Source: Nocardioides sp. (GTDB lineage Bacteria > Actinomycetota > Actinomycetes > Propionibacteriales > Nocardioidaceae). Taken from it: a stretch of 64,000 bases of DNA. Below the pieces are notes generated by a model, which ran no database searches, was not told the DNA's origin, and was given only the letters and a program-made list of their open reading frames with translations. This document shows positions 8,168 to 16,883 of the stretch, one piece after another; the stretch's first letter is position 1, and each line of letters opens with the position of its first letter. The stretch is taken from NCBI RefSeq assembly GCF_030019515.1, contig NZ_JASEEQ010000004.1, forward strand, positions 124,001 through 188,000. Reading direction: 5' to 3'. Position numbers and translations under genes: made by a program.

Positions 8168-9815
8168 CGAAGCTGTTCCTGGGGTACGTCGCGGCCACGT
8201 CGGTGATCACGTTGACCAGGTACGGCACCCCGGACGCGAACGCGCGGTCGATCGCGGGACCGACCTGCCGCGGGTCGGTGACCGTCTCCCCGGCACCACC
8301 GAGCGCGCGGACGACCTGGTCGTACGCCGTGCGGGGCGCGAGGTCCGCGATCACGTCGTACCCGTAGAGCATCTGCATCGGGCCCTTCTCCAGGCCCCAC
8401 GCGGAGTTGTTGCCCATCACCATGACCACCGGCAGGTTGTGGCGCACCAGGGTGTCGACGTCCATCAGCGAGAAGCCCGCCGCGCCGTCGCCCAGCAGCA
8501 GCACGACCTGTGCCGAGGGCCGCGCCAGCCGGGCGGCGATGGCCGCCCCCAGGCCCGCGCCGAGGCAGCCGTAGGGGCCCGGGTCGAGCCAGCCCCCGGG
8601 ACGCTTCGGCTCGACGAACTTGCCGGCGAAGCTGACGAAGTCGCCGCCGTCGCCGATCACGACCGCGTCCTCGGCGAGCCGGGGGACCAGCTCGCCGTAG
8701 ATCCGGGCCGGGTGGATCGGGTCGGCCTCGGCACCCAGCAGGGCCGCGTCGCGCTCCACCGCCGCGCCGACCGCGGCCTGCAGGTCGGCGACCCAGTCGG
8801 ACCAGTCCGGCCGACGCACGACCTGCTCCATGCCGGCGAGCAGCCCGTCGAAGACGGTGCTCAGGTCGCCGGAGACCGACGCGGCGAGCGCGGCGTGCCC
8901 GGAGAGCTGGCCGGGGGAGTCCGCCACGTGCACGACCTGGGCCGGCGTGGCGCCGTCCGCGCCGCCGAAGACGCCGTACCCGAGCCGGAAGTCCAGCGGG
9001 GTGCCGACGACCACGACCAGGTCGCTGCCGCTGAGGGCCCGGCTGCGGGCCTTGGTGACCAGCAGCGGGTGGCCGCCGGGGACCACGCCACGGCCCATGC
9101 CGTTGGTGATCGTCGGGATGCCGACCGCCTCGACGAAGCGCAGTGCGGCCTCCTCGGCGCGGTCCGCCCATACGTCGGTGCCCAGGATCAGCACCGGGCG
9201 AGCAGCCGTGGCCAGGAGCTCGGCCACCTCGGTGACCGCGGCGGGGTCCGGCTCCGCGCCGCGGGCCGCGGTGACCTCGGGGAGCACGCCGCCGGCGCTG
9301 TTGAACAGCTCGTCCATGGGCACGTCGACGAACACCGGGCCACGGTGCGGCGACCCGGCGGTCACGAACGCGTGGTGCATGCCGTCCAGCACCTCACCGG
9401 CGGTCGGGATGGTGCGCGCCAGCTTCGAGACCGGCGCGAGGATCGGCGGCTGGTCGAGCTCCTGCAGGGCGCCGGTGCCCCAGCGCCCCTGCGGCGCGCG
9501 GCCGCCGACGACCACCATCGGCGACCCGGCGAACTGCGCCTGTGCGACCGCGCTGAGCCCGTTGGTGACGCCGGGGCCGGCGGTCAGCACCGCGAGGCCC
9601 GGGACCCGGGTCAGCTTGCCGGTCGCCTCGGCGGCGAACGCGGCGGTCTGCTCGTGGCGTACGTCGAGCAGCCGCAGCGGCGTCGCCGACTTCACGGCGC
9701 CGTCGTACAGCGGGAAGACGTGCGCTCCGGACAGCGTGAACATCGTCTCGACCCCGTGGGCCTGTGCGACCGCGACCGCGAGCTCGCCGGCGTGGCCGTT
9801 CACTTCCGTGGACAT
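8160..9815 (-). CDS. Thiamine-diphosphate enzyme, acetolactate synthase-like (IlvG type)
   Basis: A 551-residue ThDP-dependent enzyme. The N-terminal pyrimidine domain carries TLSGAHVFPLYDG and RHEQTAAFAAEATGK with the catalytic Glu, followed by AVLTAGPGVTNGLSA. The C-terminal domain carries the GDGAAGFSLMDVDTL...NN cofactor motif near residues 440-475. The pattern closely resembles mycobacterial IlvG (Rv1820 type), whose true reaction is uncertain; oxalyl-CoA decarboxylase or other lyases remain possible. ATG 9815 is chosen for its family-like MSTE start; GTG 9833 would add six residues and overlap the upstream gene by 8 bp. Middle of a DUF2785-IlvG-GNAT-thioesterase operon. Confidence 0.8.
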   Translation of the reverse strand: MSTEVNGHAGELAVAVAQAHGVETMFTLSGAHVFPLYDGAVKSATPLRLLDVRHEQTAAFAAEATGKLTRVPGLAVLTAGPGVTNGLSAVAQAQFAGSPMVVVGGRAPQGRWGTGALQELDQPPILAPVSKLARTIPTAGEVLDGMHHAFVTAGSPHRGPVFVDVPMDELFNSAGGVLPEVTAARGAEPDPAAVTEVAELLATAARPVLILGTDVWADRAEEAALRFVEAVGIPTITNGMGRGVVPGGHPLLVTKARSRALSGSDLVVVVGTPLDFRLGYGVFGGADGATPAQVVHVADSPGQLSGHAALAASVSGDLSTVFDGLLAGMEQVVRRPDWSDWVADLQAAVGAAVERDAALLGAEADPIHPARIYGELVPRLAEDAVVIGDGGDFVSFAGKFVEPKRPGGWLDPGPYGCLGAGLGAAIAARLARPSAQVVLLLGDGAAGFSLMDVDTLVRHNLPVVMVMGNNSAWGLEKGPMQMLYGYDVIADLAPRTAYDQVVRALGGAGETVTDPRQVGPAIDRAFASGVPYLVNVITDVAATYPRNSFGV

Positions 9816-9825
9816 GCTGCGAAGG

Positions 9826-10677
9826 TTACTCACCCGTAGGTGCGAGGTACGCGGCGTTGGTCGACTTCAGCGCGTCGAGCACCACGAGGAGCAGGTCGGA
9901 GCGCACCTGCGGGGGCCGCGAGCCGAGGGAGAGCTGCAGGTAGAGCGCCCGAAGGAACGCCTCGGCGTTCCCGCCGACGAGGTACGGGTCGCGGTCGTCG
10001 TAGGACGAGCGGGTGCCGGCCGCGGCGGCGAGCCGGGCGATCCAGGGCTCGAGCACGCGCAGCGGGACGACGTTGCGGCGCAGCACGTTCATGGTCGCGA
10101 ACGCCAGCCGGTCCGGCTCGCCGGTGGTGAACAGCCCGTCGACCGGCAGCAGCACCCGGTCGGCGATCACGTCGAGCAGCACGGTCAGCTCGGGGGTGGC
10201 CAGGTGCGGCGAGCCCGCCAGGATCGCGAGCGTGTCGGCGCCGTGCGCCACCGCGTGCGCCCAGCCCTTGCCCGGCACGTAGCCGCGCAGGTCCTGTTCG
10301 CGCAGCAGCCAGGTGGCGAGCCGGTCGCCCCACTCGAGGATCTTCCCGCCGGGCAGCAGCGGGCGCCGGTTGTCGCGGGCGACACATTCGCCCAGGACCA
10401 GCGCCGAGAAGCTGCGGCGGAACACGGTGTCGGTGCCCTGCTCGCCGACGCCGACCCCGAGACCGACGGCCATGCCGTCGCCGAGCCCGCCCAGGAGGTC
10501 GTCGTACACGCCGCGGTCGATCCACGTCGTGAGCGTCGGGTAGGCGGTGCCGTCGCGCAGCGCCGGGTCGGGATCGCCGAGCATGCGCGTGAGCTCGGCG
10601 GTCAGGTCGTCGAGCGGCCGGTCGGACGGGACCGCGAGTCCCTCTGCGTGCACCTGTCGCCAGTATGACCCGGACAT
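9826..10677 (-). CDS. DUF2785 domain protein
   Basis: A 283-residue, largely helical soluble protein. The blocks GGKILEWGDRLATWLLREQD and GYVPGKGWAHAVAHGADTL are typical of DUF2785, a family without known function. ATG 10677 is preferred over ATG 10686 because GGCAGG sits at correct spacing only for the former. It is first in the minus-strand operon with the IlvG-like, GNAT and thioesterase genes, and diverges from pdtaS with 67 bp between starts. Confidence 0.75.
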   Translation of the reverse strand: MSGSYWRQVHAEGLAVPSDRPLDDLTAELTRMLGDPDPALRDGTAYPTLTTWIDRGVYDDLLGGLGDGMAVGLGVGVGEQGTDTVFRRSFSALVLGECVARDNRRPLLPGGKILEWGDRLATWLLREQDLRGYVPGKGWAHAVAHGADTLAILAGSPHLATPELTVLLDVIADRVLLPVDGLFTTGEPDRLAFATMNVLRRNVVPLRVLEPWIARLAAAAGTRSSYDDRDPYLVGGNAEAFLRALYLQLSLGSRPPQVRSDLLLVVLDALKSTNAAYLAPTGE

Positions 10678-10731
10678 GGGGGCCATCCTGCCAAAGATCG
10701 GGCCCGGGTCCACCGGCGGTCCACCCCCGCC

Positions 10732-10737
10732 TACTCT
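10732..10737 (+). promoter_or_regulatory. Probable -10 box (TACTCT) for pdtaS
   Basis: TACTCT ends 7 nt before the GTG at 10745, with no ribosome-binding site between, so the transcript is probably leaderless. Confidence 0.45.
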
Positions 10738-10744
10738 TGCGAGC

Positions 10745-12220
10745 GTGCCGACCCTCTCCGAGCTGGTCCGCAGCCACACCGACCTGGACGACCAGGACGT
10801 CGCGTGGCTCCAGCTGCTGCAGGCCGACTGGCAGATCATCGCGGATCTGTCCTTCGCCGATCTGGTGCTGTGGCTGCCCGACCAGGAGGGCAAGGGGTTC
10901 TGGGCGGCCGGGCAGATGCGGCCCACGACCGGTCCCACGGCGTACGTCGACGACGTGATCGGCACGTTCGTGCCGGTAGGCCGGCGGCCGCTGATCGACG
11001 CGGCGTACGCGCAGGGCCGGCTGGTGCGCGAGGGCGACCCCGAGTGGCGCGACGACGTCCCGGTGCGGGTGGAGACGATCCCGGTCCGGCGAGCCGGGCG
11101 GGTGATCGCCGTGGTGGCCCGGAACACGAACCTGCTCGGCGTCCGCACGCCGAGCCGCCTGGAGCTGTCCTACCTGCAGACGGCCGCGGACCTGACCCAG
11201 ATGATCGCCAACGGCTACTTCCCCGCCACCGGCCAGCGCAGCGACCATGCCGACTCGCCGCGGGTGGGCGACGGGTTCCTCCGCGTCAGCGCCGCAGGGA
11301 TGGTCGAGTACGCGAGCCCGAACGCGCTCTCGGTCTACCGTCGGTTGGGGCTCTCGGGCGACCTGGCGGGCGTCTCGCTGGCCGACCTGACCCGGGACCT
11401 GGTGCCGCCGCGTCGCCGCCCGGACGAGGAGACGCTCAGCGCCGTCCTCGGCGGCCGGGCGTACCGCGACACCGAGATCGGCACCGACACGGTGTCCCTG
11501 ATCGTGCGGGCGATCCCGCTGCGCCCGCACGGCGAGCACATCGGCGCCCTGATCCTGGTCCGGGACGTCACCGACCTGCGGCGCCGGGATCGCGAGCTGA
11601 TCACCAAGGACGCCACGATCCGCGAGATCCACCACCGGGTGAAGAACAACCTCCAGACCGTCGCCGCGCTGCTGCGGCTGCAGGCCCGCCGGATGGACTC
11701 GGAGTCCGCGCGGCTGGCGCTCGAGGAGGCGGTGCGCCGGGTCGGGTCGATCGCGATCGTGCACGAGACGCTGAGCCAGGCGGTGGAGGAGCGGGTCGAC
11801 TTCGACGACATCCTGGACCCGCTCGGCCGGATGGTGACCGACGTCAGTGCGCTCGGCAGCCGGGTGCGGGTGGTGCGCAACGGCTCGTTCGGCGTGCTGC
11901 CCTCCGAGACGGCCACGGCGCTGGCGATGGTGGTGACCGAGGTGCTGCAGAACGCGGTCGAGCACGGGTACGACGGCACCGACCCGGACGCCAGGGGCGA
12001 GATCCGGATCACCGTGCGTCGGCTGGTCGGCCGCCTGCACGTGAGCATCGACGACGACGGCCGCGGGCTGCCGGCAGGGTTCGACCTGGACGCCTCGACG
12101 AACCTGGGTCTCTCGATCGTCCGGACCCTCGTGGAGTCCGAGCTCGGCGGCCAGCTCCAGCTGGGCGACGGTCCCGCGGGCCGGGGCACCCGGGCCGCCC
12201 TGGACATCCCGCTGGACTAG
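10745..12220 (+). CDS. pdtaS: Cytosolic sensor histidine kinase PdtaS
   Basis: A 491-residue kinase resembling M. tuberculosis PdtaS, which phosphorylates the RNA-binding antiterminator PdtaR. A GAF-like domain comes first (about 1-160, with LLQADWQIIADLSFADLVLW), then a PAS domain (175-280), then a HisKA_2 dimerisation domain with the phosphoacceptor in IREIHHRVKNNLQTV (His296/297), then an HATPase domain with EVLQNAVEHG and DDDGRGLP. There are no membrane segments. Convergent with the whiB1-like gene, the same neighbourhood as in mycobacteria. The partner pdtaR is not in this window. GTG start; a leaderless transcript is suggested by TACTCT 7 nt upstream. Confidence 0.9.
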   Translation: MPTLSELVRSHTDLDDQDVAWLQLLQADWQIIADLSFADLVLWLPDQEGKGFWAAGQMRPTTGPTAYVDDVIGTFVPVGRRPLIDAAYAQGRLVREGDPEWRDDVPVRVETIPVRRAGRVIAVVARNTNLLGVRTPSRLELSYLQTAADLTQMIANGYFPATGQRSDHADSPRVGDGFLRVSAAGMVEYASPNALSVYRRLGLSGDLAGVSLADLTRDLVPPRRRPDEETLSAVLGGRAYRDTEIGTDTVSLIVRAIPLRPHGEHIGALILVRDVTDLRRRDRELITKDATIREIHHRVKNNLQTVAALLRLQARRMDSESARLALEEAVRRVGSIAIVHETLSQAVEERVDFDDILDPLGRMVTDVSALGSRVRVVRNGSFGVLPSETATALAMVVTEVLQNAVEHGYDGTDPDARGEIRITVRRLVGRLHVSIDDDGRGLPAGFDLDASTNLGLSIVRTLVESELGGQLQLGDGPAGRGTRAALDIPLD

Positions 12221-12246
12221 CGTCCGGCCGCTGGCGCGTCTCCGTC

Positions 12247-12301
12247 AGTCTCGGCACGGCGGTCGCGACCTCGCAGGCTCGGTCGCGCGCCTTGCTCGAC
12301 C
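12247..12301. repeat. Dispersed intergenic hairpin element, copy 2
   Basis: Copy between the convergent pdtaS and whiB1 genes. Stem CGCGACC (12264-12270) / GGTCGCG (12281-12287), then GCGCCTTGCTCGACC. It is flanked by two direct copies of CCGCTGGCGCGTCTCCG, about 86 nt apart. Possible bidirectional terminator. Confidence 0.6.
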
Positions 12302-12331
12302 ACCGTCAGCGGAGCCGCTGGCGCGTCTCCG

Positions 12332-12583
12332 CTAGGCGGTGCGGACCCGGGCCCGGGCGTTGCGACGCTTCAGGGCGCGCCGCTCGTCCTCGCTGAGCCC
12401 GCCCCAGACGCCGTGGTCCTGCCCCGCCTCGAGCGCCCACGCCAGACACTGCTCGCGGACCTCACATCGACGACACACCTGCTTGGCCTCCTCGATCTGG
12501 AGGATGGCCGGACCGGTGTTGCCGATCGGGAAGAACAGCTCAGGGTCCTCGTCGAGGCAGGCCGAACGGTGGCGCCAATCCAT
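12332..12583 (-). CDS. whiB1: WhiB1-like iron-sulfur transcription factor
   Basis: An 83-residue WhiB protein with the four Fe-S ligands Cys9, Cys37, Cys40 and Cys46, the GVWGG turn (about 59-63) and a basic C-terminal tail (ERRALKRRNARARVR). WhiB1 in mycobacteria is an essential, nitric-oxide-sensitive regulator that binds the housekeeping sigma factor. The assignment to the WhiB1 branch rests on the adjacent pdtaS and a CRP-like site upstream, both features of the mycobacterial locus. The ATG is preceded by AAGAGGG. Confidence 0.88.
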   Translation of the reverse strand: MDWRHRSACLDEDPELFFPIGNTGPAILQIEEAKQVCRRCEVREQCLAWALEAGQDHGVWGGLSEDERRALKRRNARARVRTA

Positions 12584-12667
12584 GGCTGGGAGATCCCTCT
12601 TTCCTACAAGTCATCGTGCAGGTCAGGGGCAGACAAGACCTGCGGTGCCGTCGTGGGGCACAGCGAA

Positions 12668-12681
12668 GTGAACGCATTCAC
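12668..12681 (-). promoter_or_regulatory. CRP-like palindrome upstream of whiB1
   Basis: GTGAACGCATTCAC is a perfect inverted repeat and fits the CRP-type layout GTGA-N6-TCAC. It is centred about 92 bp upstream of the whiB1 start. In M. tuberculosis whiB1 is controlled by the cAMP receptor protein Rv3676, so a similar control is plausible. A second imperfect palindrome (CCAAGGGT...ACCTTTGG) lies at 12692-12711. Confidence 0.5.
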
Positions 12682-12797
12682 GAGCGCCCACCAAGGGTGG
12701 CAACCTTTGGACCGTTAAACAAGCCCTGTCGACGGTCGGTTTCATCACAGCAGTCACGCGCGTGCCGGGCTGATCCTCGGTCCCACGGGCCCTCTTC

Positions 12798-12803
12798 TAG
12801 GCT
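12798..12803 (+). promoter_or_regulatory. Probable -10 box (TAGGCT)
   Basis: TAGGCT ends 6 nt before the GTG at 12810; the same leaderless arrangement as at other genes in this window. Confidence 0.45.
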
Positions 12804-12809
12804 CCCTGC

Positions 12810-13196
12810 GTGACTCTACGCCGCCCGGCCAAACCCGCACCCCTGGTCGTCGCCGCCTCGCTGGTGGCGATCGAGGCCCTGTTCCTGCTCGGCTACGCCG
12901 TCCTGGAGCTGTCCAGCATCTCCTCCGACCGGGTCGCCCTCGCCGTGACGACGAGCGTGTTCTTCGCGGCGTACGGCGCGCTGCTGCTGTTCTGCGCCCG
13001 CGAGGTCGCCCGGGGCCGGTCCTGGGCCCGCAGCCCGATCGTGCTCGCCCAGCTGATCCAGCTCGGAGTGGCGTGGAGCTTCCGCGGCGGCGACACCACC
13101 CCGGTGGCCATCGCCCTGGCCGTGGTCGCCGTCGTCGTGCTCGCGGGCCTGTTCGCGCCGGCGAGCGTCGACGCCCTGGCCGACCCCGAGGACTGA
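12810..13196 (+). CDS. Small four-helix integral membrane protein
   Basis: A 128-residue protein with four predicted membrane segments: about 11-33 (LVVAASLVAIEALFLLGYAV), 41-62 (VALAVTTSVFFAAYGALLLF), 73-90 and 95-115 (TPVAIALAVVAVVVLAGLF), followed by an acidic C-terminus. No catalytic motif is visible and I do not recognise a characterised family. It is monocistronic: whiB1 diverges upstream and a convergent hairpin separates it from sigF. Confidence 0.7.
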   Translation: MTLRRPAKPAPLVVAASLVAIEALFLLGYAVLELSSISSDRVALAVTTSVFFAAYGALLLFCAREVARGRSWARSPIVLAQLIQLGVAWSFRGGDTTPVAIALAVVAVVVLAGLFAPASVDALADPED

Positions 13197-13198
13197 GC

Positions 13199-13226
13199 GC
13201 CGCTCGCTCGACCCCCGTCGAGCGGC
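13199..13226. terminator. Bidirectional hairpin between convergent genes
   Basis: GCCGCTCG pairs with CGAGCGGC over a 12-nt loop. It lies immediately after the membrane protein stop and 18 bp before the sigF stop, so it can serve both strands. Confidence 0.6.
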
Positions 13227-13243
13227 CCGCTGGCGCGGTCTGT

Positions 13244-14056
13244 TCAGAGCGTCTCCTCGAGCGAGGTCCGCAGCTGCTCGAGGGTCCGGTTCAGCAGCCG
13301 CGACACGTGCATCTGCGAGACGCCGATCTCCTCCGCGATCTGCGACTGGGTCATGTTCTTGAAGTACCGCAGCAGCAGGATCTTCTTCTCCCGCGGCTCC
13401 AGCCGGTCCAGCAGCGGCTTGAGCGACTCCCGGATCTCGACGTGCTCGAGACCCTCGTCGTCCACCCCGATCGCATCGAGCATGCTCGCGCTGCTGTCGT
13501 CACCGGCGTCGGAGGCGTCCAGGGACAGCGTGGAGTAGGCGTTGCTCGACTCGATGCCCTCCACGATCTCCTCGACGGTGCAGCCGATGGCGCCGGCGAG
13601 CTCGCGCGGCGTGGGGGAGCGGCCCAGCGACTGGGTCAGCTCGGCCGAGGCCGCGGTGATCTGCATGCGCAGCTCCTGCAGGCGGCGCGGCACCCGGATC
13701 GCCCAGCCCTTGTCACGGAAGTAGCGCTTGATCTCCCCGATGATCGTCGGGGTGGCGTAGGTCGAGAACTCCACGCCGCGGTCGGAGTCGAAGCGGTCGA
13801 CGGACTTGATCAGCCCGATCGTGCCCACCTGGACGAGGTCCTCCAGGGGCTCGCCGCGGTTGCGGAAGCGGCGTGCGCAGTGCTCGACGAGCGGGAGGTG
13901 CAGGTGCACCAGGGCCTCGCGGGCCGCATCGCGGCCGGCTGCCGGCGCCTCGTCGTCGCGGAGCACCGAGAACAGCTCGGCACTGCGCAGGCGCGTGAGC
14001 TCGACGCCGGTCGGCGCGTCCGGGTCCGCGTCGCCGTCCCCCGTGACAGCGAACAT
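13244..14056 (-). CDS. sigF: RNA polymerase sigma factor, SigF/SigB type
   Basis: A 270-residue group 3 sigma factor of the general stress or development type. Region 2 is at about 60-130 (FRNRGEPLEDLVQVGTIGLIKSVDRFDSDRGVEF in part, YATPTIIGEIKRYFRDKGW), region 3 at 130-185 (VPRRLQELRMQI, LAGAIGCTVEEI) and region 4 at 210-268 (LEPREKKILLLRYFKNMTQSQIAEEI, QMHVSRLLNRTLEQLR). The gene upstream encodes an RsbW-like kinase and is separated by one base, so this is the usual anti-sigma/sigma pair. Several SigF paralogues are common in this lineage, so the symbol marks the subfamily only. Confidence 0.88.
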   Translation of the reverse strand: MFAVTGDGDADPDAPTGVELTRLRSAELFSVLRDDEAPAAGRDAAREALVHLHLPLVEHCARRFRNRGEPLEDLVQVGTIGLIKSVDRFDSDRGVEFSTYATPTIIGEIKRYFRDKGWAIRVPRRLQELRMQITAASAELTQSLGRSPTPRELAGAIGCTVEEIVEGIESSNAYSTLSLDASDAGDDSSASMLDAIGVDDEGLEHVEIRESLKPLLDRLEPREKKILLLRYFKNMTQSQIAEEIGVSQMHVSRLLNRTLEQLRTSLEETL

Positions 14057-14057
14057 C

Positions 14058-14489
14058 TCAGATCCCGCCTCCCGGCAGCCCCGAGTCCATGCTCACCGAG
14101 ATCGAGAAGACACCCGCCGCGCAGTCGGTGGACGCGTCGGTCGCCAGGGTGGTGAGGACCTGCCAGGCGAAGCTGTCCTGGTCAGGCGTGACCTCGTGGT
14201 CGACCTCGACGCTGATCCGCACGGTGAGCTCACCGGGCCGCAGGTAGAACCGACAGGTGAGGTCGGAGTCCGGACGGGCCTCGGGGAGCACCATCGCGCT
14301 CGCCTCGCCGACCGCGATCCGCAGGTCCTCGATGTCGTCGATGGGGAAGTCCAGGCGGGCGGCCAGCCCGGCGGTCGTGGTCCGCAGCACCGACGCGTAG
14401 GCGTTGTCCGCGGGCAGTCGCAGCTCGACATCGGCTCGTCCACCGTCGTGACTCCGGGCGGAGCCGATCTGTGCGCCGATCGAAGACAT
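14058..14489 (-). CDS. rsbW: RsbW-like anti-sigma factor (GHKL ATPase domain)
   Basis: A 143-residue protein with the GHKL fold of anti-sigma serine kinases: VELRLPADNAYASVLRTTTAGLAARLDFPIDDIEDLRIAVGEASAMVL in pieces (about 20-70, N-box E/A region GEAS), then strands ending in the C-terminal helix QDSFAWQVLTTLAT. The later G1/G2 ATP boxes are weak, so kinase activity is uncertain. It should sequester the SigF-type factor encoded directly downstream. ATG 14489 has AAGGA 8 nt upstream and is preferred over longer starts in the GC-rich leader. Confidence 0.8.
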   Translation of the reverse strand: MSSIGAQIGSARSHDGGRADVELRLPADNAYASVLRTTTAGLAARLDFPIDDIEDLRIAVGEASAMVLPEARPDSDLTCRFYLRPGELTVRISVEVDHEVTPDQDSFAWQVLTTLATDASTDCAAGVFSISVSMDSGLPGGGI

Positions 14490-14567
14490 CTGGTCGTCCT
14501 TCGCGATGGGGAGACGGGGCGGGGCCGATGACCCGGACCGGACGGGCCCGGGGCTCGCCTCGAAGAC

Positions 14568-14616
14568 TAGTGGGGACCGGCCTCCGGGTGTCGTACCCGG
14601 AGGCCGGTCCCCACTA
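14568..14616. terminator. Long perfect terminator hairpin
   Basis: A 22-bp perfect stem (arms 14568-14589 and 14595-14616, opening TAGTGGGGACCGGCC) with a 5-nt loop. It lies downstream of sodN and upstream of rsbW, both on the minus strand, and probably insulates them. Confidence 0.8.
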
Positions 14617-14661
14617 AACGAAGGCACCGCTTCGGCGTCGTCCGTGGTCGCTGCGGACGGT

Positions 14662-14686
14662 CGCGACCTCGCTCCGCTCTGTCGCG
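14662..14686. repeat. Dispersed intergenic hairpin element, degenerate copy
   Basis: CGCGACC (14662-14668) faces TGTCGCG (14680-14686), with one mismatch in the stem. The flanks match the other copies only loosely. Confidence 0.35.
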
Positions 14687-14730
14687 CTCACGACGTCGAA
14701 GGCCCGACGGGGCGGCCTCCGGTCGCCGCG

Positions 14731-15132
14731 TCAGGCCTTCTTGGTCTCCCAGAAGATCTCGGCGATCTCGTCGATCTTCGCGAGCAGCTCGTCGGCCTTG
14801 CCGGCGTCGAGCTCGCCCTTGGTGCCGGACGCGCCGGCCAGCTTGGTGGCCTCGTTCACGAGGGTGTGCAGCTGGGGGTACTTCTCGAAGTGCGGGGGCT
14901 TGAAGTAGTCGGTCCACAGCACCCACAGGTGGTGCTTGACCAGCTCGGAGCGCTGCTCCTTGATGATGATGGCGCGGGTGCGGAAGTCCGGGTCGTCGTT
15001 GTCGGCGACCTTGGCGATGATCGCCTTGATCGACTCCGCCTCGATGCGTGCCTGGGCGGGGTCGTACACGCCGCAGGGGAGGTCGCAGTGGGCGGAGACC
15101 TCGAGGGTGGGAGCGAACATTCCTGCAAACAT
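14731..15132 (-). CDS. sodN: Nickel superoxide dismutase
   Basis: A 133-residue precursor. A 14-residue leader (MFAGMFAPTLEVSA) is followed by the nickel hook HCDLPCGVYDPAQARIEAES; after cleavage the new N-terminal His, Cys2 and Cys6 bind nickel. It removes superoxide in the cytoplasm. The leader length and cleavage context match Streptomyces SodN, which fixes ATG 15132; GAGAGGA lies upstream. The cleaving protease gene is divergent, 64 bp away. A 22-bp terminator lies downstream. Confidence 0.95.
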   Translation of the reverse strand: MFAGMFAPTLEVSAHCDLPCGVYDPAQARIEAESIKAIIAKVADNDDPDFRTRAIIIKEQRSELVKHHLWVLWTDYFKPPHFEKYPQLHTLVNEATKLAGASGTKGELDAGKADELLAKIDEIAEIFWETKKA

Positions 15133-15196
15133 GCGGATCCTCTCGTCTTCTGTTGACTTGTCAGTGGTCTGGGGTTCGACTGCGACACTACTCCGC

Positions 15197-15571
15197 GTGC
15201 GAGGAGCAGGACGAGGAGCGACGCCCGCCGTGGAACCCGGCCCGCGCTGGGGATTCGCCGTCGTCAGCGGCCGGTCGATGAGGCCGCTGCTGGCACCGGG
15301 CGACCGGCTCCTGGTCTCCTACCGACGCCCGGTCCGACCCGGTGCCGTGGTGGTCGCCCGGCTGGCCGACGGCACGGTCGCGGTCAAGCGCGCGGCACAA
15401 CGTCGTACGACGCGCACCGGTGCCCCGGGATGGTGGCTGCTCAGCGACAACCCGGACGAGGGCGTCGACTCGCGGCACCGCGGCGTGGTCCCCGACACCG
15501 AGGTGCTGGCGGTCGCGGTCGTCCGGATCTGGCCGCGGCCACGGCGGCTGCGAGCCCCTGTGCCAGACTGA
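15197..15571 (+). CDS. sodX: Nickel-type superoxide dismutase maturation protease (SodX)
   Basis: A 124-residue S26-type peptidase. The signal-peptidase boxes are VSGRSMRPLLAPGDRLLV with nucleophile Ser27 and GTVAVKRAAQ with general base Lys64, followed by LLSDNPDEGVDSR. No membrane segment is present, as expected for a cytosolic enzyme that trims the SodN leader. Starts GTG 15197 or GTG 15230 are both possible; the latter has a GAGGAGCG box upstream but gives a short protein. Divergent from sodN. Confidence 0.88.
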   Translation: MRGAGRGATPAVEPGPRWGFAVVSGRSMRPLLAPGDRLLVSYRRPVRPGAVVVARLADGTVAVKRAAQRRTTRTGAPGWWLLSDNPDEGVDSRHRGVVPDTEVLAVAVVRIWPRPRRLRAPVPD

Positions 15572-15673
15572 CACCCGGGAGAACCCCGGAGGGCGAGGTT
15601 CCGCGCACCACCCCTGCGCGTCGAGCCGGACCTCCCCCCACACGCCGCCCCACGGGAGAGTCAGAATCAGGTC

Positions 15674-16864
<1,191 letters not shown>

Positions 16865-16883
16865 CGGCGGGTACGTTCGGACC

